From the NCBI GenBank assembly GCA_964017125.1, contig CAXHKU010000939.1, positions 310,001 through 374,000 on the forward strand: a stretch of DNA of 64,000 bases, written 5' to 3'. Below the pieces are notes generated by a model that was not told where the DNA came from, made no database searches, and saw only the letters and a list, made by a program, of their open reading frames with translations. The translations under genes were made by a program, and so were the position numbers. Shown here in pieces: positions 32,106-44,830 of the stretch. Source of the stretch: Flabesymbios commensalis (Eukaryota; Annelida; Polychaeta; Terebellida; Flabelligeridae). Positions within the stretch are counted from its first letter, which is position 1. Each line of letters begins with the position of its first letter.

Positions 32106-32790
32106 GTTTTTTAGTGAAGACTATAAAGCGGAGTTCAACTAGTCACAAAGCAAGACTTCCAAAGTTTTGTTACAGTCTTGATGGAGATATAAAATCTGCA
32201 GTTAAACCTTCAAAAGATGTTGGTCCAAGAGAAGTCGTTTCAGCACAACGTGATATGGCAAAGGAGAGAGGGTTTACTACAAAATACATATTATTGTCAT
32301 ATGACCTTTTGAGTACTAGTCCGTCGTTTCATGGTGACCTCACTACCAAACTTTAAAAAGAAAAACTTGGGTCATCCCTATAGAAATCTCTGACAACACA
32401 AGATTATTCATTTGTGAAAAGTTCAAATTTATGTACACATATCGTTTTGGATTTTATTTTAAAATTCAGATTTTATCACAATCTTCAAGGCTTGTCTACT
32501 TTTGGTGAATCAATTCATTGTCTTCTAAGATCAGCAGATCATGTGTGTGCGAGTGACCTCATTCATGCATTGCTTGATTCTAACCTGAAACCTTTCACCA
32601 AATATGGTGAGCGCATGAGGCGAGCTGGAGGATGTGGGACAATAAGGATTGTGTCTATACCACAACAACTTGAACAGTTTTGGTCATCAAGTGCCAACAA
32701 AGAATCAGTTCAGCTGGTACTGTGGTAGCTAGAGATATACGTTTGACTAAGGGGGACTTCCCAAACGTTTTGGTCAGTTCTATCATGGTT
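32106..32790 (+). pseudogene. N-terminal to central piece of the same element gene, copy B
   Basis: Plus-strand reading gives KTIKRSSTSHKARLPKFCYS, DGDIKSAVKPSKDVGPREVV, LLSTSPSFHGDLTTKL, STFGESIHCLLRSADHVCAS, RRAGGCGTIRIV, QQLEQFWSSSANKESVQL and DFPNVLVSSIMV. It stops where the right arm begins. The blocks from RRAG onward are shared with copy A on the minus strand. Stops and frame changes show that it is dead. The function of the family is unknown to me. Confidence 0.5.
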
Positions 32791-33520
32791 TTTGAATTCC
32801 TCAGACCTAACAACCTAGGTGCAGACATCCAAATTAATAGCCTAGGCGAACTTTTTTGAAAGTTATGAGCAGACATATATTTATCATATTAGCATAGCGG
32901 CCAGCTTGGATTTCTCCCCATTTGCATTATTTGTTGATCTTGAATTCTTCTTAACTAAAAACTTATGTGTAGAGACCAGAATGAATAATACAGGTGCATT
33001 TAAAAAAAAGTTCTGAGCAAACATAATTTTTTTATGTTTGAGTGGCGGCCATCTTGGATTTATCTACATTGTATTGCTTTGAGGTTATTTATTATTATTT
33101 TGTTGAATTTCTCATACCTAAAAACCTATGTGTAGACACCAGAATGAATCTTCTAGGTGCCTTTAAAAAAAGTTATGATCAGATATAGATTTTTCATGTT
33201 AGTGTGGCGGCCATCTTGGATTTATGTACATTGCATTGCTTTGGGGGTTTCTATTTTAATATTTTTAAATTCCGCATATCTAAAAATCTGAGTGTAGACA
33301 CCAAAATGAATCTTCTAGGTGTATTTCTTTGAAAGTTATGAGCAATCATGAATTTTTCAGGTGTGCCTGGCGGCCATTTTGGATTTTTGCTTACTGTGAC
33401 TTTAGGTCTAATTTTTTAAAAGTCTACCCTGGTTATTTTCATAGCCACATGACCCCAGTACATGAATGTAAAGTCAAACTCTCTGCCTCTGTCATTGTAT
33501 ACGGGGTCCTATGACAGAGC
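32791..33520 (-). repeat. Right inverted arm: tandem units of about 170 bp
   Basis: This is the reverse complement of the left arm. Units are centred on GGCGGCCATCTTGGATTTAT, with copies near 32900, 33045, 33205 and 33370. The outer block ATTGTATACGGGGTCCTATG matches the left arm almost perfectly. Confidence 0.8.
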
Positions 33521-33719
33521 CTGTAGTATAATGTTCCAAATATTCATTAAATTATCAAATGTAAGAGCTGATGAACGAATTGTATGATGTCTTTTAATTA
33601 GCTGGCTCTGAGTTGTTTTAAAATTTGAATAATTCATAACAAAATGAAACTCGTCTCCCAGTTTATTCTCCAACCAGTTACACTTTCTTTGCTCTCTGGG
33701 TATACCTCTATGACATCCT

Positions 33720-36700
33720 ATTTCAAAATGAGTGCTACACGGGACTGCCAATAGGGTCTGGTCAACAGAGCAACAAGATGACTGCTGCACGGGACTACTA
33801 ATAGGACAGAACAACAAGATGACTGCTACACGGGACTGCTAAAAGGACAGAACAACAAGATGGCTGCTACACGGGACTGCTAATAGGACAGAACAACAAG
33901 ATGGCTGCTACACGGGACTGTTAATAGGACAGAACAACAAGATGGCTGCTACGCGGGACTGCTAATAGGACAGAACAACAAGATGACTGCTACACGGGAC
34001 TGCTAATAGGACAGAACAACAAGATGGCTGCTACACGGGACTGCTAATAGGACAGAACAACAAGATGGCTGCTACACGGGACTGTTAATAGGACAGAACA
34101 ACAAGATGGCTGCTACACGGGACTGCTAATAGGACAGAACAACAAGATGGCTGCTACACGGGACTGCTAATAGGACAGAACAACAAGATGGCTGCTACAC
34201 GGGACTGCTAATAGGACAGAACAACAAGATGGCTGCTACGCGGGACTGCTAATTGGACAGAACAACAAGATGGCTGCTACACGGGACTGCTAATAGGACA
34301 GAACAACAAGATGGCTGCTACACGGGACTGCTAATAGGACAGAACAACAAGATGGCTGCTACGTGGGACTGCTAATAGGACAGAACAACAAGATGGCTGC
34401 TACACGGGACTGCTAATAGGACAGAACAACAAGATGACTGCTACACGGGACTGCTAATAGGACAGAACAACAAGATGGCTGCTACACGGGACTGCTAATA
34501 GGACAGAACAACAAGATGGCTGCTACGTGGGACTGCTAATAGGACAGAACAACAAGATGGCTGCTACACGGGACTGCTAATAGGACAGAACAACAAGATG
34601 GCTGCTACGCGGGACTGCTAATAGGACAGAACAACAAGATGGCTGCTACGTGGGACTGCTAATAGGACAGAACAACAAGATGGCTGCTACACGGGACTGC
34701 TAATAGGACAGAACAACAAGATGGCTGCTACGTGGGACTGCTAATAGGACAGAACAACAAGATGGCTGCTACACGGGACTGCTAATAGGACAGAACAACA
34801 AGATGGCTGCTACACGGGACTGCTAATAGGACAGAACAACAAGATGACTGCTACACGGGACTGCTAATAGGACAGAACAACAAGATGGCTGCTACGCGGG
34901 ACTGCTAATAGGACAGAACAACAAGATGACTGCTACACGGGACTGCTAATAGGACAGAACAACAAGATGGCTGCTACACGGGACTGCTAATAGGACAGAA
35001 CAACAAGATGACTGCTACGCGGGACTGCTAATTGGACAGAACAACAAGATGGCTGCTACGCGGGACTGCTAATAGGACAGAACAACAAGATGGCTGCTAC
35101 GCGGGACTGCTAATAGGACAGAACAACAAGATGACTGCTACACGGGACTGCTAATAGGACAGAACAACAAGATGGCTGCTACGCGGGACTGCTAATAGGA
35201 CAGAACAACAAGATGGCTGCTACACGGGACTGCTAATAGGACAGAACAACAAGATGACTGCTACACGGGACTGCTAATTGGACAGAACAACAAGATGGCT
35301 GCTACACGGGACTGCTAATAGGACAGAACAACAAGATGGCTGCTACGCGGGACTGCTAATTGGACAGAACAACAAGATGGCTGCTACGCGGGACTGCTAA
35401 TAGGACAGAACAACAAGATGGCTGCTACGCGGGACTGCTAATAGGACAGAACAACAAGATGACTGCTACACGGGACTGCTAATTGGACAGAACAACAAGA
35501 TGACTGCTACACGGGACTGCTAATAGGACAGAACAACAAGATGGCTGCTACACGGGACTGCTAATAGGACAGAACAACAAGATGACTGCTACACGGGACT
35601 GCTAATAGGACAGAACAACAAGATGGCTGCTACGCGGGACTGCTAATAGGACAGAACAACAAGATGACTGCTACACGGGACTGCTAATATGACAGAACAA
35701 CAAGATGGCTGCTACGCGGGACTGCTAATAGGACAGAACAACAAGATGGCTGCTACACGGGACTGCTAATAGGACAGAACAACAAGATGACTGCTACACG
35801 GGACTGCTAATTGGACAGAACAACAAGATGGCTGCTACACGGGACTGCTAATAGGACAGAACAACAAGATGGCTGCTACGCGGGACTGCTAATTGGACAG
35901 AACAACAAGATGGCTGCTACGCGGGACTGCTAATAGGACAGAACAACAAGATGGCTGCTACGCGGGACTGCTAATAGGACAGAACAACAAGATGACTGCT
36001 ACACGGGACTGCTAATTGGACAGAACAACAAGATGACTGCTACACGGGACTGCTAATTGGACAGAACAACAAGATGACTGCTACACGGGACTGCTAATAG
36101 GACAGAACAACAAGATGGCTGCTACACGGGACTGCTAATAGGACAGAACAACAAGATGACTGCTACACGGGACTGCTAATTGGACAGAACAACAAGATGG
36201 CTGCTACACGGGACTGCTAATAGGACAGAACAACAAGATGGCTGCTACGCGGGACTGCTAATTGGACAGAACAACAAGATGGCTGCTACGCGGGACTGCT
36301 AATAGGACAGAACAACAAGATGGCTGCTACGCGGGACTGCTAATAGGACAGAACAACAAGATGACTGCTACACGGGACTGCTAATTGGACAGAACAACAA
36401 GATGACTGCTACACGGGACTGCTAATAGGACAGAACAACAAGATGGCTGCTACACGGGACTGCTAATAGGACAGAACAACAAGATGACTGCTACACGGGA
36501 CTGCTAATAGGACAGAACAACAAGATGACTGCTACACGGGACTGCTAATAGGACAGAACAACAAGATGACTGCTACACGGGACTGCTAATTGGACAGAAC
36601 AACAAGATGACTGCTACACGGGACTGCTAATAGGACAGAACAACAAGATGGCTGCTACACGGGACTGCTAATAGGACAGAACAACAAGATGACTGCTACG

Positions 36701-37065
36701 CGGGACTGCTAATAGGACAGAACAACAAGATGGCTGCTACACGGGACTGCTAATAGGACAGAACAACAAGATGGCTGCTACGCGGGACTGCTAATAGGAC
36801 AGAACAACAAGATGACTGCTACGCGGGACTGCTAATAGGACAGAACAACAAGATGGCTGCTACGCGGGACTGCTAATAGGACAGAACAACAAGATGACTG
36901 CTACACGGGACTGCTAATAGGGTCTGGTCAACAGAACAACAAGATGGCTGCTACGCGGGACTGCTAATAGGACAGAACAACAAGATGGCTGCTACAAGGG
37001 ACTGCTAATAGGGTCTGGTCAACAGAACAACAAGATGGCTTATACACGGGACTGCTAAGGTATCA
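33720..37065. repeat. 41-bp satellite array, about 80 copies, with higher-order structure
   Basis: The unit is CACGGGACTGCTAATAGGAC plus AGAACAACAAGATGGCTGCTA, 41 bp. Units differ at a few diagnostic positions (CACGGG/CGCGGG/CGTGGG, GGCTG/GACTG, TAGG/TTGG). One unit pattern recurs starting near 35255, 35788 and 36157, that is 13 and then 9 units apart. The edge units (33750, 36910, 37010) and the stray copies at 37420-37495 are or derive from a longer form with GGGTCTGGTCAACAGAAC. A few units lie beyond the array at 37414-37495. Confidence 0.96.
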
Positions 37066-38380
37066 CCACACAAATTTATTCGCGCATATCATTATAAAGT
37101 TTAAGAATAAGAAAGTTAGTCGCTTTTTTTAAATTGTGGCTCGTTGCAGCAGCTCCGGTGGTGATTATTATCATTATATCCTTTTGATACCAATTCAAGT
37201 TCATTCTGTGATGTTTTGTTGAGGCAAAAGCATCGAAATTATGAAAGATAAATCTAACAGAAAGTCCTTGCGCTGGCTGTAACAAGGCTCTTCTAAAAAA
37301 CGATGTCAATGTCCTTCTAGGTCTCTCAGGGGAGAGTGAGACAAGAGCTTATTCTAGGCTAAATTAACAGATAAGCAAATTCACATACATTTTTTATTTT
37401 GTATATTGAAAGAGAACAACAAGATGGCTGCTACACGGGACTGCTAATAGAACAACAAAATGACTGCTACACGGGACTGTTAATAGGGTCTGGAATAATG
37501 CTAGTGTCGTAAGGGAGTTCCAGTAAATGTCACCCGCAACAATAACGTTGCTATGGCTGCCCGCTGAAGCCAGACGCCACAATCACTGATGCGGATTGCC
37601 ACTTTTCCGCGACCGCGTGACATGCGTTAGCTGCGCGTGTCGCACACGCAAACGGCGCGGGACCAGAGGCGGCTCAATGATGGGCCAAAGTCACGGACTT
37701 TGGCCCACCATTGGGTAAGAGCTGGAAGCCCAGAAGAGGCACTCAGTGTGACTGCTCTCAATTATACAACCAGGAATGACGTGCTGTCACACTGAATGTA
37801 GTTACAAGAAAGCCACAACACCTTGTCCGTGCAGCTGGCCCGCTGTCAGTGTCTTATGGTGGCTGGCCAGTAATTCACATTTGTCAATAGATAGTCAATT
37901 TCTTTCCACCATAAAGGCTCAATAATGATACTCAAAATAACTTCCTGATGCAAATCTGCCAGCCAATTTTGGCACTGTAAGAGTTAAAATATTGATAATG
38001 GCGTAGATTCATAGCACACGTATGCAAATAAAGCGGAACGAGATAACTAAAACATTTATGATGAAATTGAAAAAAACATGGTCTCCATGATTTAGACACC
38101 CATATTTCATCGTTGTAATGGATAACCAGTGCCACAATCAAGCTGGTATAAGCTGGTATAAGTAACATTACACCGTAAACTAGTTCCCAGCAAAGACTTG
38201 TCACGTTTAGTGCGAGTCACATTATGATTAATAACATACCTCAAATCTGCACCTTCACTGGCCTGGGTAAAATGCAGATTTCAAACAATCAACACTTTTT
38301 CACAGATGAAAAGAGCAATACGTACAACATTTACAAGCGTGTTGTTTAATCTATTTTGTAGAGAGAAGTAGAGAGGAACG
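37066..38380. other. Ordinary sequence with one strong hairpin at 37676-37712
   Basis: AATGATGGGCCAAAGTC pairs with GACTTTGGCCCACCATT (one mismatch, 3-base loop) at 37676-37712. Stray satellite units lie at 37414-37495. I see no gene. Confidence 0.5.
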
Positions 38381-38384
38381 TGGC

Positions 38385-38660
38385 GCAATGGTTAGAGCGT
38401 GGAGCTTTGCCAATGTCGCTGTCTGCCGCGCGGTTTTGATCCACGGTTGTTGCGGGATTTTCATACAAATATCATGTTTCTCCCCTCTCAATCTTAGGAC
38501 ATTGTTTCGATGTTGTGTCCTTGGCCAAGGCACTTCATCCCCAAATGCTATACTTCACTCAGGAGAAAATGAATGTCTGGTAGGACAGATATGGCAATGT
38601 GTACGTTAAGTTCAATAAGCCGAAATGTAAGCTCCCCGTCGAGTTGAAATGGCAGATGGA
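38385..38660 (+). mobile_element. tRNA-derived SINE with conserved central domain
   Basis: The head has an A-box-like TGGCGCAATGGTTAGAGCG and a degenerate B box GGTTTTGATCC. The body has GTTGTGTCCTTGGCCAAGGC followed by ACTTCATCCCC, then CACTCAGG and a GTCTGGTAGGACAG block. Sequences of that kind (GTCCTTGGGCAAGGCACTT) form the central domain of SINEs spread across invertebrates, as I recall. It is one diverged copy on the plus strand. Confidence 0.65.
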
Positions 38661-39340
38661 TGAACAGGTCCAATGACCAGGGGGTAAAATGCACAGTCGG
38701 ATGATATGTCTCTTGAGACTTGATATCAGATTATAAACCTGCACCTTCACCTTTGTAACTGCTTACTTGAAGTAAACATTACTGTTGCTTGCAGGCCAGC
38801 ATTGAGCCAGCACAGGGCCAATAATCATGATGTAACAGCATCATCAGAAAGCAGTATATCAATTGAAGCATCCATGGCAAGGATGCATTAGAGAAGCAAA
38901 ACAGTAGTTCAAGCATGGAGATAGTAGAGGAGGAGTTGCAGCTTGCCCAAAATGCTTTCGCCAAGCGCGTCTGTGCCTGGGTCATAAACATATTACAATG
39001 AGAGAGGGGACGCTATGATCCAGAATTTGCCACGGTTGTAGCGAGATCGCGGCAAAACTCACCAATGTTCATTGAATGCCGTGCCAGCGTCGACCACCGT
39101 GGTCCAACATTAAACCATGCTGACTGGGATTGTCCATGTATCATCCCTTACAAATTCTGACGATTTTGAACCTTTACTGTCTCAATGGTCAAACATGATA
39201 TATTGAGCCAACCTTAGTTGAAATATAGAGGTATAAAGATCGCGGGATGTGCATGCGCTGGGGATTACTATGATGCATATTTTAAATATCCTGTGCCGCT
39301 AAAGTATACAATGGCAAGTTCGATTTTTATGTGAAATTAT
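38661..39340. other. No recognised feature
   Basis: Plain DNA upstream of the (TTA)n tract. The short open frames show no family resemblance. Confidence 0.4.
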
Positions 39341-39357
39341 TATTAATATTAAAATTA

Positions 39358-39578
<221 letters not shown>

Positions 39579-39747
39579 TTTATTATACCAGCAATAATCT
39601 AATTATAATAAAAAAATAACTACCAACTGGCGCTAACAGTTAAATCATGTTGCCAGCATTGATACACCACCGCCAGACGTGATTCGGGCACGGAGGGTTT
39701 GACCAAGGGGGTGGGTATAAACATATGCTCAGGGTAAAAAGAGAGAG

Positions 39748-39829
39748 CACGGTTGAGCTTAGCTGTCAACCTCATCGGCAAGTCTAAATGTTAATCTATC
39801 TTACTATAATTTCAGCTAAGCTCAACCAT
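39748..39829. repeat. Short inverted repeat
   Basis: CACGGTTGAGCTTAGCTG pairs with CAGCTAAGCTCAACCATG about 45 bp downstream. It could be a small MITE. No target duplication is identified. Confidence 0.5.
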
Positions 39830-41180
39830 GTTATCGCTATAACTTATAATTGTATGTGATGAATATAAAACAAAATGCAGAATCGCGAAAAATCTACCGA
39901 TTTCGTTACTTCAAAAACTGAGTTGAAGCTGCGGCCATTTTCTCTCACGTGGTGTCGATTAGTCATGTCAACAGCCATGCTCACGGTATACATATGTCAG
40001 GTCAACTACGTAGGTCAGGTTAGTCACATCAGAATCTGGATTCAGAACAGACTTGCTTGGCGAAAGCATCTCCCCACCCCTATTATCATTAAGACCGCGA
40101 TCATAAAACTCCCACCACTAAGACAAAGAAAACCACTGTGCATTTGAGGGAGGGGAATTGTCGGTTTACACAACGCATCCTTTGGATTTTATTTATAGTC
40201 CTCACAGTCCTGATTTTATAGTAGGTCTAACAGCTTACTTACTCACTTACTTGGCCAGAGACTGGCCAGATGTTACGTAGGTTAATAATATTTATTCAGC
40301 GTAAAATTATAAGTGAACACACTATTTTGCATAATATCCTAGGTTCTGGTGCAAACGTTTCTCGATGATATAATTTTATTTTCATTGGCCAGTTTAAATG
40401 TATCATAGTTAAACCATTGGCTGTTGGTGGCGGTGGGACAGAGCGTCAATGATACTGGACAACATACGATAACATAAGACGACATGGTATAAGTATGATG
40501 ACTATATGGAAGAAAGAATAGTTTCCTTTGTGCCGCCAGAGAGAACCACAGATACAGTCCCATTCCTTCCTGCTGATTTCAAGGTTTTTTTTGGCGCACA
40601 ATCAATGCCACTGTGTGTGATGAAGGGCTAGTAATAACCACTGTGTGTGAGAAGGGGCTGGTAATTTATTGATATTTATTGATATCTTCCCGCCATTATG
40701 TCAGACTCATCTGTATTCAAAGTGAAATTATCATTCTCGTCCTTGTGATCAAATTAACTTAGTAAGAATATAGAAGCAGGGTGATAATCACTGATAATCT
40801 GAAAAATAAGGGCACCATTTGCTTAATACTTTCGAAAAAAGGGCAAGATTTTGTGAAAACAGCATTTAGAACCAATTGGACCTGCTATAATTATTATCAC
40901 GGTTTACTTAAGATAAAATTATGCAGATTTGATAAATATCAATAAATTTTTCCCTATGTAAAATTGCATTTAAAAAAATAACTATCCGAACTGTGGAAAT
41001 AAAATAGTGATACACAGGGCTATATATCGGTCACACTGCCTGACTAGGACATACATTTAATTAGTTATCAGGCGATTTACGGTAAATGTGTGTAATTAAT
41101 AAAATCTGTAATGAGTACAAGTCAAAGCTGGGATAAAATAAAAAAAATAAAAATTATTCAGTGTACACACAGTGATCTCG
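39830..41180. other. No recognised feature
   Basis: AT-rich DNA without arrays or supported exons. Confidence 0.4.
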
Positions 41181-41185
41181 CTCAC

Positions 41186-41253
41186 CTAATGTCGATTTGA
41201 TGCTGGCTTGCCGTCAACCACAGATCAACACAGAAACAGCAGAGGATTGCCAT
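41186..41253 (-). CDS. Candidate alternative first coding exon of PDE4
   Basis: A minus-strand ATG at 41253 opens MAILCCFCVDLWLTASQHQ then IDI plus two bases, ending at the consensus donor ATTAG|GTGAGC. Those two bases plus the single leading base of the UCR1 exon (25911-26015) make an Arg codon, so the join is in frame. PDE4 genes use several short, unrelated N-terminal exons, so lack of similarity is not against it. The intron would be 15 kb. Evidence is limited to the donor, the phase, the ATG and the gene orientation. It may be chance. Confidence 0.4.
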
Positions 41254-41604
41254 TCTCTCGAACTGAAATCTAAGAATATCTCCAACAATAGCCCGCGACT
41301 TTGATAAGATTAGATAACGTAGATACTGCAGATTAATCAACGTCACCCAGCGACTGGCAGCAATTCCAGGCCAGTAGATTAGTTGTCACCAGCATTATAT
41401 ATTATATTGGCCACAGATTGCATACACTGTGGAACATGGATGGCAGAACAAAATGGGTTTATAAGAGGAAATTATTAATTTTAATATAAGAATGTCAATC
41501 GGAATGTAAATTATATAAGACGTGTTTCTCAAAACAGCTAGCAAAAACATGTATTTACAGCTAACCATGCGATCCATAAAGCATAAATATTACATGTATA
41601 ATAT

Positions 41605-44373
41605 GACAACCAGACGGATGCTATCGTGTCACCAAGCTGACAACCAGACGGATGCTATCGCGTCACCAAGCTGACAACCAGACGGATGCTATCGCGTCAC
41701 CAAGCTGACAACCAGACGGATGCTATCGCGTCACCAAGCTGACAACCAGACGGATGCTATCGCGTCACCAAGCTGACAACCAGACGGATGCTATCGCGTC
41801 ACCAAGCTGACAACCAGACGGATGCTATCGCGTCACCAAGCTGACAACCAGACGGATGCTATCGCGTCACCAAGCTGACAACCAGACGGATGCTATCGTG
41901 TCACCAAGCTGACAACCAGACGGATGCTATCGCGTCACCAAGCTGACAACCAGACGGATGCTATCGCGTCACCAAGCTGACAACCAGACGAATGCTATCG
42001 CGTCACCAAGCTGACAACCAGACGGATGCTATCGTGTTACCAAGCTGACAACCAGACGGATGCTATCGCGTCACCAAGCTGACAACCAGACGGATGCTAT
42101 CGCGGCACCAAGCTGACAACCAGACGGATGCTATCGCGTCACCAAGCTGACAACCAGACGGATGCTATCGCGTCACCAAGCTGACAACCAGACGGATGCT
42201 ATCGTGTCACCAAGCTGACAACCATACGGAGGCTATCGTGTTACCAAGCTTTGACAACCAGACGGATGCTATCGTGTTACCAAGCTTTGACAACCAGACG
42301 GAAGCTACGGTGTTACCAAGCTTTGACAACCAGACGGATGCTATCGTGTTACCAAGCTGACAACCAGATGGATGCTGTGGTGTTACTAAGCTTTGACAAC
42401 CAGACAGATGCTACCGTGTTACCAAGCTGACAACCAGACGGATGCTATCGTGTTACCAAGCTTTGACAACCAGACGGAAGCTACGGTGTTACCAAGCTTT
42501 GACAACCAGACGGATGCTATCGTGTTATCAAGCTGACAACCAGATGGATGCTGTGGTGTTACTAAGCTTTGACAACCAGACAGATGCTACGGTGTTACCA
42601 AGCTTTGACAACCAGACGGAAGCTACGGTGTTACCAAGTTTTGACAACCAGACGGATGCTATCGTGTTACCAAGCTGACAACCAGATGGATGCTGTGGTG
42701 TTACTAAGCTTTGACAACCAGACAGATGCTACCGTGTTACCAAGCTTTGACAACCAGACGGAAGCTACGGTGTTACCAAGCTTTGACAACCAGACGGAAG
42801 CTTCGGTGTTACCAAGCTTTGACAACCAGACGGATGCTATCGTGTTACCAAGCTGACAACCAGACGGAAGCTACGGTGTTACTAAGCTTTGACAACCAGA
42901 CGGAAGCTACAGCGTTACTAAGCTTTGACAACCAGACGGATGATACCGTGCTACCAAACTTTGACAACCAGACGGAAGCTACGGTGTTACCAAACTTTGA
43001 CAACCAGACGGAAGCTACGGTGTTACCAAACTTTGACAACCAGACGGAAGCTACAGCGTTACTAAGCTTTGACAACCAGACGGATGCTACCGTGTTACCA
43101 AGCTGAAAACCAGATGGATGCTACTGTGTTACAAGCTGACAACCAGATGAATGCTGTGGTTTTACAAAGCTTTGACAACCAGACAGATGCTACTGTGTTA
43201 CCAAGCTAGCTTTGACAACCAGACGGATTTTACCGTGTTACCAAGCCGACAACCAGATGGATGCTACCGTGTTACCAAGCTGACAACCAGATAAATGCTG
43301 TGGTGTTACCAAGCTTTGACAACCAGACATATGCTACGGGTTTAACAAGCTGACAACCAGATGGATGCTGTGGTGTTACTAAGCTCTGACAACCAGACAG
43401 ATGCTACCGTGTTACCAAGCTTCGACAACCAAACGGATTTCACCGTGTTACCAAGCTTTGACAACCAGATGGATTCTACCGTGTTACCAAGCTGACAACC
43501 AGATGGATGCTGTGGTGTTACTAAGCTTTGACAACCAGACGGATGCTACCGTGTTACCAAGCTGACAACCAGACGGATGCTACCGTGTTACTAAGCTTTG
43601 ACAACCAGACGGATGCTACCGTGTTACCAAGCTGACAACCAGACAGATGCTACCGTGTTACCAAGCTGACAAACCAGATGGATGCTGTGGTGTTACTAAG
43701 CTTTGACAACTAAGACGGATGCTACCGTGTTACCAAGCTTTGACAACCAAACGGATTTCACCGTGTTACCAAGCTTTGACAACCAGATGGATTCTACCGT
43801 GTTACCAAGCTGACAACCAGATGGATGCTGTGGTGTTACTAAGCTTTGACAACCAGACAGATGCTACCGTGTTAGCAAGCTGACAACCAGATGGATGCTG
43901 TGGTGTTACTAAGCTTTGACAACCAGACGGATGCTACCGTGTTACCAAGCTGACAACCAGACGGATGCTACCGTGTTACTAAGCTTTGACAACCAGACGG
44001 ATGCTACCGTGTTACCAAGCTGACAACCAGATGGATGATGTGGTGTTACTAAGCTTTGACAACCAAACGGATTTTACCGTGTTACCAAGCTTTGACAACC
44101 AGATGGATGCTGTGGTGTTACTAAGCTTTGACAACCAAACGGATTTTACCGTGTTACCAAGCTTTGACAACCAGATGGATGCTGTGGTGTTACCAAGCTG
44201 ACAACCAGACGGATGCTATCGTGTTACCAAGCTTTGACAACCAGATGGATGCTACCGTGTTACCAAGCTGACAACCAGACGGATGCTACCGTGTTACCAA
44301 GCTGACAACCAGACGGATGCTACCGTGTTACCAAGCTGACAACCAGACGGATGCTACAGTGTTACCAAGCTTT
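41605..44373. repeat. 34/36-bp satellite array, about 79 copies
   Basis: From 41605 to about 42230 the units are 34 bp (GACAACCAGACGGATGCTAT plus CGCGTCACCAAGCT) and nearly identical. From 42240 onward, 36-bp units ending AAGCTTT alternate with 34-bp units and are more varied (GTGTTACC, GGAAGCTACGG, GATGCTGTGG). Runs of 36-bp units give 12-residue periodic frames that are not genes. Many units contain AAGCTT. The array starts about 350 bp upstream of the candidate PDE4 exon at 41186-41253. Confidence 0.96.
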
Positions 44374-44830
44374 CAGAACTGCTAAATTATATGATTTTTA
44401 ACCCTTTAGGTTCCCTTGTTCGATTTATGCACTACAGCACATGATTTGAAAACATTTCATGGAATGAAAAATGTCATACTTAATCACATAAAACAATAAA
44501 TCAGCACAATTTGCTTTGCCCCCAGGTGGGAATTGCGAGAGTTGGATGCTAAAAGGGTTAATGTCGAGAATAGTTAGAAATAGAAAATACCACAGTCTGG
44601 TTATAATTAGAATACACAGGAAAATCACACGTCAAAATAATTATATACATACCAGGTGCTGCTAAAATTCGAATAAAATCGTTAACATTATTTCGCAAAT
44701 AAAACTAAATGGGGGCACACCTAGTCTACACAATATATCTATCTATCTACTGGATAATAGCAATGACGCGCATGCTTTGGCTATACATATAGAACAAATG
44801 ACATAAAACCATCTGCCTGTATTGACCCAA
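44374..44830. other. No recognised feature
   Basis: AT-rich spacer between the satellite and the inverted-repeat element. Confidence 0.4.

Larger units (their letters stand above)
27121..33523. mobile_element. Composite DNA transposon, 6.4 kb, with satellite-like inverted arms
   Basis: The two ends are inverted copies: GGCTCTGTCATAGGACCCCG at 27126 and its complement ending near 33520. Each arm is about 0.8 kb and made of four to five diverged units of about 170 bp. TAGTATTA at 27113-27120 and TAGTATAA at 33524-33531 could be an 8-bp target duplication with one difference, as hAT and P superfamilies make. The ends begin CAGGCTCTG. Inside are a SINE-like piece, a nested Kolobok-like element and two opposed fragments of one gene (see those entries). 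The superfamily is not settled. Confidence 0.7.

Noticed and set aside
33720-37065. CRISPR array
   Set aside because: The 41-bp units are contiguous, with no unique spacers, and the DNA is clearly animal.
42442-44201. 12-residue periodic open frames in the 34/36-bp array
   Set aside because: 36 bp is a multiple of three, so runs of that unit stay open. They are broken wherever 34-bp units occur, and no protein family is recognised.
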